Positions 17,411 to 26,300 of a DNA stretch of 64,000 nt are shown here, in pieces. The notes under the pieces are model-generated. The model did not search any database. It was not told the DNA's origin and saw nothing but the letters and a program-made list of their open reading frames with translations. The position numbers and the translations under genes were made by a program. How positions within the stretch are numbered: position 1 is the first letter of the stretch; every line of letters begins with the position of its first letter. The DNA is taken from positions 1 through 64,000 of the forward strand of contig NZ_JAMZEA010000017.1 in the NCBI RefSeq assembly GCF_024172125.1, read 5' to 3'. This DNA is from Actinomadura rupiterrae. GTDB lineage: Bacteria; Actinomycetota; Actinomycetes; Streptosporangiales; Streptosporangiaceae.

Positions 17411-18169
17411 TCAGTACGCGGTGAGGCCGCCGTCGATCACGAACTCCGCGCCGGTGACGAAGGACGAGTCGTCGCTGGCGAGGAAGAGGTAGGCGGGTGC
17501 GATCTCCTCGGCGCGTCCGGCCCGGCGCATCGGGGTGCGCTGGATGTCCGGCTGGCGGTCGCCCTGCTCGTCCAGGAGCTCCTGGATCATCGGCGTGGCG
17601 ATGACGCCGGGGTGGACGGAGTTGACCCGCACGCCCTGGCGCGCGTACTCGACCGCGGCGGTCTTGCTCAGCAGGCGTACCGCGCCCTTGGACGCCTGGT
17701 AGGCCGCGGCCGCGCCGCTGCCGACGAGCCCGAGCACCGACGAGGTGTTGATCACCGAGGCGTTGCCGCTCGCGCGCAGGAGCGGCATCGCGGCCTTCAT
17801 CCCGAGCCAGGTGCCTTTCTGGTTGACATCGATGACGCGGTCCCAGGCGTCCTCGGCCGTGTCCTCGACGCCGGGCCAGTCCACGATGCCGGCCACGTTC
17901 ACCAGCACGTCCAGCGTGCCGAAACGTTCGCGCACGACGTGGATCACCTCGTCCCACTCACTTGCGGAGGAGACGTCGAGGCGGGCGGCGGCTACGTCCG
18001 CGCCGAGGTCCTCGATCCTGCCGGCCAGCTCGCGCAGCGGTTTCTCGGCGACATCGGTGATCATCAGTCGGGCGCCCTCGCGGGCGAAGAGCTCGGCGGT
18101 CGCCGCGCCGATGCCTCCGGTCGCGCCGGTGATCAGCGCGACCTTGCCGGCGAGTCGTTGTCCTGCCAT
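17411..18169 (-). CDS. SDR family oxidoreductase
   Basis: A 252-aa classical SDR: ITGATGGIGAATAELF cofactor loop, MITDVAEKP (acidic strand end, NAD type), LVNVAGI, NTSSVLG (Ser), YQASK (Tyr, Lys), RVNSVHPGVIATPM and GAEFVIDGG. GAGGGAG lies a few bases before ATG 18169. It is the middle gene of the operon, 81 bp upstream of the SDR at 16544. Two paralogous SDRs acting in one operon suggest sequential oxidation/reduction of one substrate, which is not identifiable. Confidence 0.88.
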   Translation of the reverse strand: MAGQRLAGKVALITGATGGIGAATAELFAREGARLMITDVAEKPLRELAGRIEDLGADVAAARLDVSSASEWDEVIHVVRERFGTLDVLVNVAGIVDWPGVEDTAEDAWDRVIDVNQKGTWLGMKAAMPLLRASGNASVINTSSVLGLVGSGAAAAYQASKGAVRLLSKTAAVEYARQGVRVNSVHPGVIATPMIQELLDEQGDRQPDIQRTPMRRAGRAEEIAPAYLFLASDDSSFVTGAEFVIDGGLTAY

Positions 18170-18265
18170 GGGAACTCCCTCAGATCTCTCGGTTCGGTGG
18201 TTGTGTCGTGTCGTGTCGCGGTGCGGGCGCCGGGGGACGGGACGAGCTGACCCGGCGGTCTTTGG

Positions 18266-18520
18266 TCATGACGGGCCCTCCTCCCGGTACAGGACGAGGT
18301 GCTCGTGGTAGAGCACGCCTTCTCGCACGTCGCCGGTGGCGGTGAAGCCCAGGTCGTCCTGGTAGTCCAGGTGGGTGCCCGTGACGGTGTAGCGGCCGGT
18401 GTAGGCGCGCTTGCGGCCGTCGCGTTCCTCCTCGTAGCGGCCGTTGGCGAGGAGTTCTTGGCGGATCCGTCGGTCGGCGGTGACCCACATACCGACGTAC
18501 GGATGGGGATTGCCGGGCAT
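18266..18520 (-). CDS. Atu4866-like small protein
   Basis: An 84-aa protein of the Atu4866 domain family: YVGMWVTADRRIRQELLANGRYEE...YTGRYTVTGTHLDYQDDLGFTATGDV...LYHEHLVLYRE, predicted as a small all-beta fold. Its role is unknown; members are often next to SDR or hydrolase genes under MmyB/XRE regulators, as here. AAGGAG precedes ATG 18520. It is the first gene of the minus-strand operon with the two SDRs. Confidence 0.8.
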   Translation of the reverse strand: MPGNPHPYVGMWVTADRRIRQELLANGRYEEERDGRKRAYTGRYTVTGTHLDYQDDLGFTATGDVREGVLYHEHLVLYREEGPS

Positions 18521-18591
18521 GGATGGGCTCCTTCAGATAGGCGGTGCTTCATCGAGTCTGCGCAGGTCAGAGGGGGTTAACCAGGACGTGC

Positions 18592-18620
18592 GCTGCCTGG
18601 GTGCAGCGCACCCAGGCAGC
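18592..18620. promoter_or_regulatory. 29-bp operator between the SDR operon and the MmyB-type regulator
   Basis: GCTGCCTGGGTGC (18592-18604) and GCACCCAGGCAGC (18608-18620) are perfect 13-bp inverted arms separated by 3 bases. The site lies 16 bp upstream of the regulator's -10 box (TAGCCT, 18637-18642), where it would cover the -35 region, and in the promoter region of the divergent operon. It is the natural target of the regulator at 18649. Confidence 0.75.
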
Positions 18621-18648
18621 ACACCGGGCGCCCGCATAGCCTGGTCGT

Positions 18649-19494
18649 ATGACCGGCAACCACCTGGGAGAGTTCCTGCGCGCGCGCCGCGCTCACCTGC
18701 GGCCGGAGGACGTCGGCATGGCGAGCTACGGGACCCGCAGGGTCGCCGGATTGCGCCGCGAGGAGGTCGCCGTCCTGGCCGGGATGAACGCCGACTACTA
18801 CACCCGCCTGGAACAAGGCCGCGAGCGCAACCCTTCAGGTCAGGTGCTCGACGCCCTCGGCCGCGCGCTGCGCCTCGACGCCGACGCTCGGGCGCACCTG
18901 TTCCGGCTGGCCGGGATCGCCCCTGACGAGAGGCCCTTCAGGCAGGCCGCCCGCGAGCAGGTCGGCCCGGCGCTGCGCCAGCTGATGGACGGCTACCCTC
19001 ACACTCCGGCGTTCGTGATGAACCGCACCCTGGACATCCTGGCCACCAACGCCCTGGCCGACGCCCTCTACAGCCCCTTCGAGCAGGCGGACAACCTGGC
19101 CCGCATGACCTTCCTCGATCCGGCGGGCCGGCGCTTCTACACCGACTGGGACCGCGCGGCCCAGGCCACCGTCGCCAACCTGCGCCAGGCGGCCGGCTTC
19201 GACCCGGACGACCCGCACCTGGCCGAGCTCGTCCGCGACCTCACTGAGCGGAGCGCGGACTTCGCCCGCCTCTGGAACGCCCACACCGTCCGCGGCAAGA
19301 CCCAGGACGCCAAGCACCTCCTGCATCCCGACGTCGGCCCGCTCACGCTCACCTACCAGGCCTTCGACGTACGCGACGCCCCCGGCCAGCAACTGGTGAT
19401 CTACCACGCCGAGCCGGGCAGCGACAGCGCCCAGGCCCTCAACCTCCTCGGCTCCATCCACGCCACCCACCGCCAGAGCGAACCGCACAGGTAG
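18649..19494 (+). CDS. MmyB-type helix-turn-helix transcriptional regulator
   Basis: A 281-aa regulator. Residues about 5-80 are an XRE-type helix-turn-helix with the family string RRVAGLRREEVAVLAGMNADYYTRLEQGRERNPS (shown here in two parts of the same helix pair); the remainder is the MmyB-like ligand-binding domain (FVMNRTLDILATNALADALYSPF, FLDPAGRRFYTDWD, LTLTYQAFDVRDAPGQQLVIYHAEPGS). Members in actinobacteria usually control a neighbouring oxidoreductase operon. TAGCCT with a 6-nt gap before ATG 18649 indicates a leaderless mRNA. The perfect operator at 18592-18620 suggests autoregulation and control of the divergent SDR operon. Confidence 0.9.
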   Translation: MTGNHLGEFLRARRAHLRPEDVGMASYGTRRVAGLRREEVAVLAGMNADYYTRLEQGRERNPSGQVLDALGRALRLDADARAHLFRLAGIAPDERPFRQAAREQVGPALRQLMDGYPHTPAFVMNRTLDILATNALADALYSPFEQADNLARMTFLDPAGRRFYTDWDRAAQATVANLRQAAGFDPDDPHLAELVRDLTERSADFARLWNAHTVRGKTQDAKHLLHPDVGPLTLTYQAFDVRDAPGQQLVIYHAEPGSDSAQALNLLGSIHATHRQSEPHR

Positions 19495-19523
19495 GGCCGC
19501 CCCGCCCTGACTGGCGTTCGCCG

Positions 19524-19650
19524 TCAGGCGTGGAAGCCCTCGATGGTGTCGCGGGCCAGCACCTCGGGCTTCTCGTGCGCGGCGAAGTGCCCGCCGCGGG
19601 GCAGGCGGGTGTAGCGCGCGAGGTCGTAGGTGCGCTCGGCCCATCTCCTG
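19524..19650 (-). pseudogene. Remnant of an epoxide hydrolase-like alpha/beta hydrolase (C-terminal end)
   Basis: Reading the minus strand from about 19650 to the stop at 19524 gives RRWAERTYDLARYTRLPRGG followed by HFAAHEKPEVLARDTIEGFHA, the typical C-terminus of epoxide hydrolases including the catalytic His (GGHFAA). Upstream the similarity stops abruptly and repeat-rich sequence begins. The rest of the gene, about 300 residues, is lost. It sits beside the regulator, so it was probably once part of the same locus. Confidence 0.65.
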
Positions 19651-20269
19651 GGCGGACGGCCCCGGTCAGCGGAACAGGGCTAGGGCTGCGGGCACGTCCG
19701 CCCGCCACACCTGCTGGGCGCCGCATGCAGCTCCCGGGCACCCGCGCCAGCCCGGCGGACGCGTCGGCGGGCAGCCCAACGGGCCGGCAGAACTCCTCGC
19801 GTCGATGCGCCACCGCGCCTGACCGACAGCGCGCTGGGGTCAGCAGCGGCGCTGGGGTGAGCAGCGGCGCGGGGCAGGCAAGCGCGCACGCGTCGGCAGC
19901 GCATGGTGGGCAGCGCGCATGGGTGGGCAGCCTGGCGAGGGCGGGCAGCGTCCGAAGTGAGCTGCGCGGCAGGGTGACGGCGAAGCGAGGTGACCAGCGC
20001 GGCAGGGGGACCGGCGCGGCAGGGGTGACCAGCGAAGCGGGGTGACCAGCGAAGCGGGGTGACCAGCGCGGCAGGGGGACCAGCGCGGTGGCGGGCGCCG
20101 ACATCTCACGTCCCCGACCGCGGCCCCTTCTGCGGCGTCGGCAGCACGGACAGCTCGCAGTAGCGGCGACATTGCCCGTTGGCGGCCGCGCCGTCCAGGT
20201 AGCCGCGGCAGCGGGACGGGACCGCACACCCCACCGTCCAGCGGGGACGGGGGTGGGCGCTGGCGCTGG
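19651..20269. repeat. Gene-free region with degenerate GC-rich tandem repeats
   Basis: No convincing gene. An 18-bp unit GCTGGGGTCAGCAGCGGC occurs twice head to tail at 19833-19868 (one difference). From about 19962 to 20090 a 17-18 bp unit with the core GGTGACCAGCG is repeated about seven times with small changes. The repeats lie upstream of the epoxide hydrolase remnant and may have arisen by slippage after its decay. Confidence 0.55.
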
Positions 20270-23200
20270 TCAGGGGGTGGTGAGGTCGTCGGCGACGCCT
20301 TCGAAGTCGCCGGCGGTGAGCGTCAGGGAACCCGAGTCGCTGATCGCCTGCGTCGCCGCCGCGCGGCCCAGGTTCCGCGTCGCGGCGCGGTCCAGGTACG
20401 CCTCGACCAGCCGCGCGCCGGTCACCCGTCCGCGTCCCCGCATCGAGGCAAGGTCGCGCCGCACCACCGGCCACGCATCCTCACCGATCCGCAGCCGCCG
20501 CTCCTCCGCGAGCAGCCGCAGCAGCGCCTCCCGCTCGCGCGGCTGCGACAGGTCCGGCAGCCGAACGGCCCGCAAGTCGGTCACCAGCTCTGGCGCGGCC
20601 GCCGACAGCTCACCCACCCGCGCGGGCGCGCACGTGCCGAGTAGCGCGGTATCGCTGACGCCCTCCAGGCGTGCACGCGCGAGTGCCGCCGAGTAACCTG
20701 CACCGCGCGCCTCGTCCAGGACGAGCTTGTCCAGGCCGTCCAACAGCAGGACGTTCCCGGCGTGACTCGCCAGCAACTCCGCGAGCCCCTCCGGGCCGTT
20801 CGCCGCGACCTCCTCCGCGCGGACCGTCCGGACCTCGCCGCTGCCCGCCTCGACCTCCGCCAGCGCCCGTGCCGCCATCCGCGCGAGGCGGCGCTGCCCG
20901 CTGGACGGCTCGCCGATCAGCAGCAGGCCCGGCGCCGACGCGCTCGACACCTCCTGCCCGCGCAGCCGCTTGGCCCATTTCCCGCGCCGCCGTACCTCGG
21001 TCACCACGCGCTCGATGTCGTCCGCCCCGCACAGGAACCGGATCCCGTACGCCTCGGCGATCCGCGGCCCCTGCGCCGGAGCGGGGGGCTGCGGCGCGGG
21101 CGGGATCGGCTCGGCCACCGGCGGCGGAGGCGGCGGCAGCGCCGGGGCGTCCGCGGTCGTGGCGTCCGACGCCCACGACCCGGCCGCCCCCATCGCCGGA
21201 GCCTCCCCGCCCCACGCGCCGCCCGCGTCCGCCGTGGTCGCGTCGACCGGACGCGCCGGACGTCCCCGACCCGGATCCATCTGCGTCGCCTCGGGATCGG
21301 CCGACCGGTCCATCCAGGCCGGAACGCCCGCGCCCGGCGGCGGCCCCGGCGGAGGAGCCGCAGGCCCCGCGGGCGGAATCCGGTAGGACGGATCCGCCGT
21401 CGTCACACCCTGCTGGAACCCGCCACCGGATCCCCCGGGAACGCCCTGCGGATTCGACGGCCGCGCACCCGCGTCGGACGACCCGCCAGAAGCACCACCC
21501 GAACCGGGACGCTCGGCCGCGGGACCCCCGCCGGGCGAGGCCCATCCGCCCGCACCGGGATCTCCGGACGACGACCCGCTCGTCCCGCCACGGTCAGAAC
21601 CGGCCCCCTCGGAACTCAGCACCGTCGGGGGCGCCGGGCTGTATGCGGGCGCAGCACCGGGAGCACCGCCCGCCGGAGGCACACCAACGGACCCGAACCC
21701 GGCCGCAGGAGCCCCCGCCGAGCCACCGGAAACCGGCGCACCCGAGCCACCGCCAGCGCCGAACGGCGCCGCTGCGTCGGGGCCACCCGCGGGCGGATAA
21801 CCCGGTGCCGAAGGCATGGCAGAAGCGGCTGCGCCGGAACCCCCTCCAGACGGGTTGCCGGGCGCGGACGAGCCGGAACCCCCTGCAGGCGGATACCCCG
21901 GTGCGGGGGGCGGGCCGAAGGGCGGCGCGCCGGGGGCAGCGGCGGGTGGGCTGCCTGCGGGCGCGGCGGGGGTGCCGCTTGGCGGTGGGTACATGGGGTC
22001 GCTGGGGGCGCCGGCGGGTGACGGGTGTGGGGGGTCGTTGGGGGCGGGGTGGTTGCCGGGGCCTGGCGGGGGCGGAGGCGGAGGGATCCTCGGGAGGCCG
22101 GACGGGCCGGGGGAGGCCGCGGGGTCGCCGGGGGCGCCCACCGAACCGAACGCGGCGCCCGGCTGGTCGGCGCCGGGGGCCGGGACCGGCGCGCCCGCCG
22201 GCGGAGGCGGCGGGGCGGCGTCCGGGCCGGGGGCCGGGGACGGGGACCCCGGCGGGACGGGCGGCGGCGGGCCGCCCGCGACCGGGCCCGACGGCGGGTC
22301 GGGCGTGCCGGACGGCGACTGGGACGGCTCGCGCTGCGCGGCCAGGTGCGCGCGGGCGGCCTTGATGATGTCCCACGCGCTCAGCTCGTCGGTGGACGGC
22401 GGGGTGTGCATCGCCGGGGACATCAGCTCGGCCGCGACGGCCTGGGGGAGCGCGAACCCGGTCGCGGGCGGCGTCACCTGCGCCAGCCGGCACCAGGTCA
22501 GCCCCAGGCTGTAGGTGGTGACCAGCAGCGACCCCAGGGTGTCGGAGTCGCCGCGCAGCACGTCCGGAAGGCGCCCCTCGCGCGGCCACAGCACCCGCAG
22601 CGGATGCCCCGGATCGGCCAGCACCGCCTGCAGCACGCGCGCGCTGTCGGGGTCGAGCCAGCGCTGCAGCGCCGGCAGGACGTTCGGCGCGGCCTGCAGG
22701 TCGGCGGCCAGGACCGCGACACCGGCGCGGCGGACCGCGTCGTGGCGCCGTCCCGGCGCGGACGTCCCGGCGGTCATGCCCTGCTGGCCCGCGCCCTGCG
22801 TGGCGCCCGGGCCGCCGAGCATCCCGGTGCCGGGCAGCTCCTCGCCCGCCAGATCGGCGACGATCTGCTGCAGGTCGTACAGCGACAGCCGCAGGTGCTC
22901 GCCCGGCGCCGCGTCGCGCATCATCGGGATCGCGTGCTCGGCCGGGCAGCGCCGCCGCCACTCCGCCAGCACCGCCTGCTGCCCGTACCGGGCGGTCGCC
23001 AGGTCCTGCGGCACCAGCCGCAGCGACGCCGCCGTCACCGCGGCGAGCGCGTCCGCGCCCGGACGGAACCGCTCGTCGCCCGCCAGGCCCGCCGCGACCT
23101 CGTACATCACCCGCGCGACGTGCGCGGCGCCCGCGCCGTCGCCCATCACCAGCCGGGACGCGTAGTAGCCCGCGAGGGTGGAGAAGTCCGGCGGCATCAT

Positions 23201-23839
23201 CCAGTGCAGCCGGTCGGCGGGCGTGGTGAGGAACGGCACGAACGACTCGATCAGCGGATGCTCGGTCAGCGCGACCGGCGCGCCCGCGCACCACAGCAGC
23301 GCGCCCCATGCCGCCGCGACCGTCGAGGGCGTGCCGGGCTGGAACATCGGGTCGTGCTGCTGGAACTGCTGCGGGTCCACCGCCAGCGCCGTGGTCAGGG
23401 CCTGGGAGATCCGCGCGACGACGGCGGTGTCGGGGACCGGGCCGAGGAAGCCCGCCGACACCATCCGCCCGGCGGCCAGGTCCGGGCCGGTGGGGAACAG
23501 CTGCGGCGGGACGGGCGGGTTGCCGGCGCCGCGCGGCGCGGGCATCGCCGCGTTCCGCGACGCCGAGTCCGGCGGCGGCGGGCACGGGTGCCACGTGCCG
23601 TCCAGGCCGCACCGGTACCAGCGCCCCCACGCCCCGTACAGCCACCACTCGCCCGCGCCCCACAGCATCCGCGCGACGATCTGCTCGGCGCGCTGCTGCG
23701 GCGGCGCCGACGCCCACCACGGCGAGGCCACCAGCTCCCGGACGTTGCCCTCCACGGCGGTGAACAGGTCGCCCCGATCGCCCGCCTGACCGCCTCCGCC
23801 GTGCCCGCCCGGTCCGGTCCCCGCTGCCTGCTGGTTCAC
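20270..23839 (-). CDS. Large protein with degenerate AAA (CbxX/EccA-like) ATPase domain
   Basis: A 1189-aa protein. The N-terminal 440 residues are globular, with an unusual aromatic stretch GEWWLYGAWGRWYRCG followed by GTWHPCPPPP. About residues 470-890 are Pro/Gly/Ala/Ser-rich and probably disordered. The last 270 residues look like an AAA domain (FLCGADDIERVV, LLLIGEPSSGQRRLARM, NVLLLDGLDKL, with an arginine-rich end and a helical lid). The Walker A Lys and Thr are replaced (GEPSSGQRR), so ATP hydrolysis is doubtful. Such domains occur in type VII secretion (EccA) and CbbX proteins, but no secretion gene is adjacent. GTG 23839 has TACTAT 7 nt upstream (leaderless); ATG 23893 is an alternative. 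Confidence 0.65.
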   Translation of the reverse strand: MNQQAAGTGPGGHGGGGQAGDRGDLFTAVEGNVRELVASPWWASAPPQQRAEQIVARMLWGAGEWWLYGAWGRWYRCGLDGTWHPCPPPPDSASRNAAMPAPRGAGNPPVPPQLFPTGPDLAAGRMVSAGFLGPVPDTAVVARISQALTTALAVDPQQFQQHDPMFQPGTPSTVAAAWGALLWCAGAPVALTEHPLIESFVPFLTTPADRLHWMMPPDFSTLAGYYASRLVMGDGAGAAHVARVMYEVAAGLAGDERFRPGADALAAVTAASLRLVPQDLATARYGQQAVLAEWRRRCPAEHAIPMMRDAAPGEHLRLSLYDLQQIVADLAGEELPGTGMLGGPGATQGAGQQGMTAGTSAPGRRHDAVRRAGVAVLAADLQAAPNVLPALQRWLDPDSARVLQAVLADPGHPLRVLWPREGRLPDVLRGDSDTLGSLLVTTYSLGLTWCRLAQVTPPATGFALPQAVAAELMSPAMHTPPSTDELSAWDIIKAARAHLAAQREPSQSPSGTPDPPSGPVAGGPPPPVPPGSPSPAPGPDAAPPPPPAGAPVPAPGADQPGAAFGSVGAPGDPAASPGPSGLPRIPPPPPPPGPGNHPAPNDPPHPSPAGAPSDPMYPPPSGTPAAPAGSPPAAAPGAPPFGPPPAPGYPPAGGSGSSAPGNPSGGGSGAAASAMPSAPGYPPAGGPDAAAPFGAGGGSGAPVSGGSAGAPAAGFGSVGVPPAGGAPGAAPAYSPAPPTVLSSEGAGSDRGGTSGSSSGDPGAGGWASPGGGPAAERPGSGGASGGSSDAGARPSNPQGVPGGSGGGFQQGVTTADPSYRIPPAGPAAPPPGPPPGAGVPAWMDRSADPEATQMDPGRGRPARPVDATTADAGGAWGGEAPAMGAAGSWASDATTADAPALPPPPPPVAEPIPPAPQPPAPAQGPRIAEAYGIRFLCGADDIERVVTEVRRRGKWAKRLRGQEVSSASAPGLLLIGEPSSGQRRLARMAARALAEVEAGSGEVRTVRAEEVAANGPEGLAELLASHAGNVLLLDGLDKLVLDEARGAGYSAALARARLEGVSDTALLGTCAPARVGELSAAAPELVTDLRAVRLPDLSQPREREALLRLLAEERRLRIGEDAWPVVRRDLASMRGRGRVTGARLVEAYLDRAATRNLGRAAATQAISDSGSLTLTAGDFEGVADDLTTP

Positions 23840-23948
23840 CCGGCGAATAGTAGTCCTCCGGCGACCATCCGGGAGGAACGCGACCATCGACATGTAAGTA
23901 GCGATATGGCACTATGCTCCTGAACCCGGAGCGCAGGAGGACACCTCA

Positions 23949-24959
23949 TTGGCGTACCCCGAAACCGGCGCGGGCCGTCACCGCGCCGGCGGACTGGCAC
24001 TGATCATCCTTTCGTCGGTCTGTTTCGGCGGCTCCGGGCCGTTCGGCAAGGCCCTCATCGAGGCGGGGCTGAGTCCCCTGCAGGCGGTGTGGATGCGCAT
24101 CGCCGGAGCCGCGGCCGTCCTGATCGTGCTGTCGGCGGCCCTGCGCGGCCGCGCCGCCTGGACCACCGTCCGGGCGAGCCTCGCCCCGCTGGCCGCCTAC
24201 GGGGTCGTCGCCGTCGCCGGCTGCCAGGGCCTGTACTTCCTCGCCGCGTCCCGCCTCCCGGTCGGCGTGGCGATCCTGCTGGAGTTCTGCGGGCCCGTGC
24301 TCGTCCTGGTGTGGATGCGGCTGGTGCGCCGCACCCCCGTCCGCCGCTCCGCCGCCCGCGGCGTCGCCGTCGCGATGGTCGGGCTCGCGCTGGTCGTGCA
24401 GGTCTGGCAGGGCCTGCGGCTGGACGCCCTCGGCCTGGCCGCCGGGCTCGGCGCCGCCGCCTGCCAGGCCGCCTACTTCCTGCTGCTGGACCGGATGGGC
24501 GACGCCGTCGACCCCCTCGTCACCAACGCCGCCGGGGGGTTCGTCGCCGCCGTGCTGCTGATCCTCCCCGCAACGCCCTGGGCGATGCCCTGGCACGTCC
24601 TCGGCGACGCCGTCCCGATCGGCGGCCACACCGCGCCCGGCTGGGTCCTGGCCGCCTGGATCATCGGGATCAGCACCGTGCTGGCCTACGTCACCGGCAA
24701 CATCGCCGTCCGGCTGCTGTCCGCCCAGATCGCCGGAGCCCTCTCCTACACCGAGGCCGTCGCCGCGACGCTCATCGCCTGGATCGTGCTCGGCGAACAC
24801 CTCACCGCCGTCCAGCTCGCCGGCGGCGCGATCGTCCTCACCGGCGCCTACCTGGCCCAACGCTCCGTCACCCCCTCGAACCCCACCCCCGCCGCACCCG
24901 ACACCCTCCCGCTCACGCCGGAACCCCCCATCCCCGCCGAATCCACCACCCTCACCTGA
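23949..24959 (+). CDS. EamA/DMT family transporter
   Basis: A 336-aa inner membrane protein with ten hydrophobic segments in two EamA repeats: LIILSSVCFGGSGPFGKALI...MRIAGAAAVLI and GLGAAACQAAYFLLLDR...ALSYTEAVAATLIAWIVLGE, the latter being the usual DMT C-terminal signature. Members export amino acids or other small metabolites (RhtA/YdcZ-like); the substrate is not known. The C-terminal 45 residues are a Pro/Thr-rich cytosolic tail. TTG 23949 is chosen because AGGAGG lies 8-9 nt upstream. It is divergent from the AAA-like gene, with CACTATGCT as a possible -10 at about 23910-23918. Confidence 0.85.
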   Translation: MAYPETGAGRHRAGGLALIILSSVCFGGSGPFGKALIEAGLSPLQAVWMRIAGAAAVLIVLSAALRGRAAWTTVRASLAPLAAYGVVAVAGCQGLYFLAASRLPVGVAILLEFCGPVLVLVWMRLVRRTPVRRSAARGVAVAMVGLALVVQVWQGLRLDALGLAAGLGAAACQAAYFLLLDRMGDAVDPLVTNAAGGFVAAVLLILPATPWAMPWHVLGDAVPIGGHTAPGWVLAAWIIGISTVLAYVTGNIAVRLLSAQIAGALSYTEAVAATLIAWIVLGEHLTAVQLAGGAIVLTGAYLAQRSVTPSNPTPAAPDTLPLTPEPPIPAESTTLT

Positions 24960-25021
24960 CCCCCACCACCGACCACCTCCACAGCTGATCTCGTGCGCTC
25001 GGCCGGTGCGGTCGGCCCCAC

Positions 25022-25104
25022 GCGGCTGATCCCGTACGGACGGCTCCGCGCGGCTGACCCCGCACGCCTGAGCTCGCGCGCTGACCCTGCGGCTGACCCG
25101 CACG
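25022..25104. repeat. Three copies of a 16-17 bp motif
   Basis: GCGGCTGATCCCGTACG (25022-25038), GCGGCTGACCCCGCACG (25050-25066) and GCGGCTGACCCGCACG (25089-25104) lie in the gap between two convergent genes. Read on either strand they are not coding. Function is unknown. Confidence 0.4.
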
Positions 25105-25203
25105 AGCGGAGGCGCGTTCGGGCGTGCGTGGCTGCGGGCGGCTGCGGCCGGGGAGGGCTGTCGTCGGACGGACGGGAGCCGGTCGGCCGGTGCGAGGCGG
25201 GCA

Positions 25204-26286
25204 TTAGGCGTTCTCGCGGCGGAAGCGGTGGGTGCCCAGGGTCACCGACACCAGCACCAGGACGGCGGTGACGGCAGCGCCCTCCAGGACGGACGGGGAG
25301 GAGAAGTCGCCGCGGAACGCCGCCCGCGCGGCATCGACCACGTACCGGAACGGCGTGCATCGCGACACCGCGTCCAGCCAGGTCGGGGCCATGTCCATCG
25401 GCAGGATGATCCCCGACAGCAGCATCAGCGGCAGCGTCACCGTCGACAGCAGCGGCGCGAATGCGTCCTCCACGCGCGTCGCCATCGCCAGCACGTAGGA
25501 CAGCGAGGCGATGCTGAGCGCCAGCAGCGCCACGAACACCAGCCCGACCGCGATGCCCCACAGGGGCGCGCGCAGCCCCAGCACCACGCTCGTCGCCAGG
25601 AGCATCACCGCCTGGACCACCAGCAGCAGCGTGTCGCGCAGGACCCGGCCCAGCAGCAGCGCAAGGCGCGACACCGGCGTGACCCGCAGGCGTTCCACCA
25701 CCCCCGACCGCAGATCGGCGATCAGCCCGAACCCCACGAACCCCGCGCCGAACAGCGCCAGCTGCACCAGGATGCCCGGCACGAACGCCCGCCAGGTGTT
25801 GCCGCCGCCCGCGCCCTGCACCCCGCCGATCTTGCCCAGCAGCGGACCGAACAGCACCAGGTACAGCAGCGGCTGCGTCAACCCGAACGCCACCCCGACC
25901 TTGTTCCGCAGCATCTGCCGCACGTACCGCAGGAAGATCAGCCGCGTGTCGCGCAGCGTGCGCGCGACACCGCCCCGTTCCTCCACGAACCCGCCGTCCA
26001 CAGCGGCGGCGCCGCTCCCGCCCAGGCCCCCGCCGTCACCGGAACGGCCGTCCCCTCCCTCACCCGAACCGCCGCCCCGCCCGCCACCCGAGCCGTAGTG
26101 CCGCTCGTTGCCGGGACCATCGTGCCGCTCGCGACCGGGACCGCCGTGCCGCCCACCACCCGAACCGTCGTGCCGCCCGCCACCGGGACCGTCGTGCCGC
26201 CCGCGACCGGGGCCGCCGTCCCGCTCCTCGCCGGGGTCGCCGCCCCCGCCGAGGCCGGACGGGGTGTTCGATGTCGTCGTTGTCAT
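25204..26286 (-). CDS. ABC-2 type exporter permease (DrrB-like) with Gly-rich N-terminal tail
   Basis: A 360-aa permease. The last 255 residues are a DrrB-type membrane domain with six spans: RDTRLIFLRYVRQMLRNKVGVAFGLTQPLLYLVLFGPLL, FVPGILVQLALFGAGFVGF, RSGVVERLRVTPVSR (the conserved cytosolic loop), and LPLMLLSGIILPMDMAP. In front is an odd tail of about 100 residues rich in Gly, Arg, His and Asp with repeats of the type GRHDGPG. ATG 26286 is chosen for its GAGGGAG ribosome site; ATG 26301, overlapping the ATPase stop codon, is the alternative. With the ATPase gene it forms an exporter for a hydrophobic drug or lipid. Confidence 0.85.
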   Translation of the reverse strand: MTTTTSNTPSGLGGGGDPGEERDGGPGRGRHDGPGGGRHDGSGGGRHGGPGRERHDGPGNERHYGSGGGRGGGSGEGGDGRSGDGGGLGGSGAAAVDGGFVEERGGVARTLRDTRLIFLRYVRQMLRNKVGVAFGLTQPLLYLVLFGPLLGKIGGVQGAGGGNTWRAFVPGILVQLALFGAGFVGFGLIADLRSGVVERLRVTPVSRLALLLGRVLRDTLLLVVQAVMLLATSVVLGLRAPLWGIAVGLVFVALLALSIASLSYVLAMATRVEDAFAPLLSTVTLPLMLLSGIILPMDMAPTWLDAVSRCTPFRYVVDAARAAFRGDFSSPSVLEGAAVTAVLVLVSVTLGTHRFRRENA

Positions 26287-26300
26287 GTCTCTCCCTCGCA

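Noticed and set aside
20671..22365. Plus-strand frame of 564 codons opposite the AAA-like gene
   Set aside because: It is an Arg/Pro/Ser-rich antisense reading of the Pro/Gly-rich linker of the real minus-strand protein.
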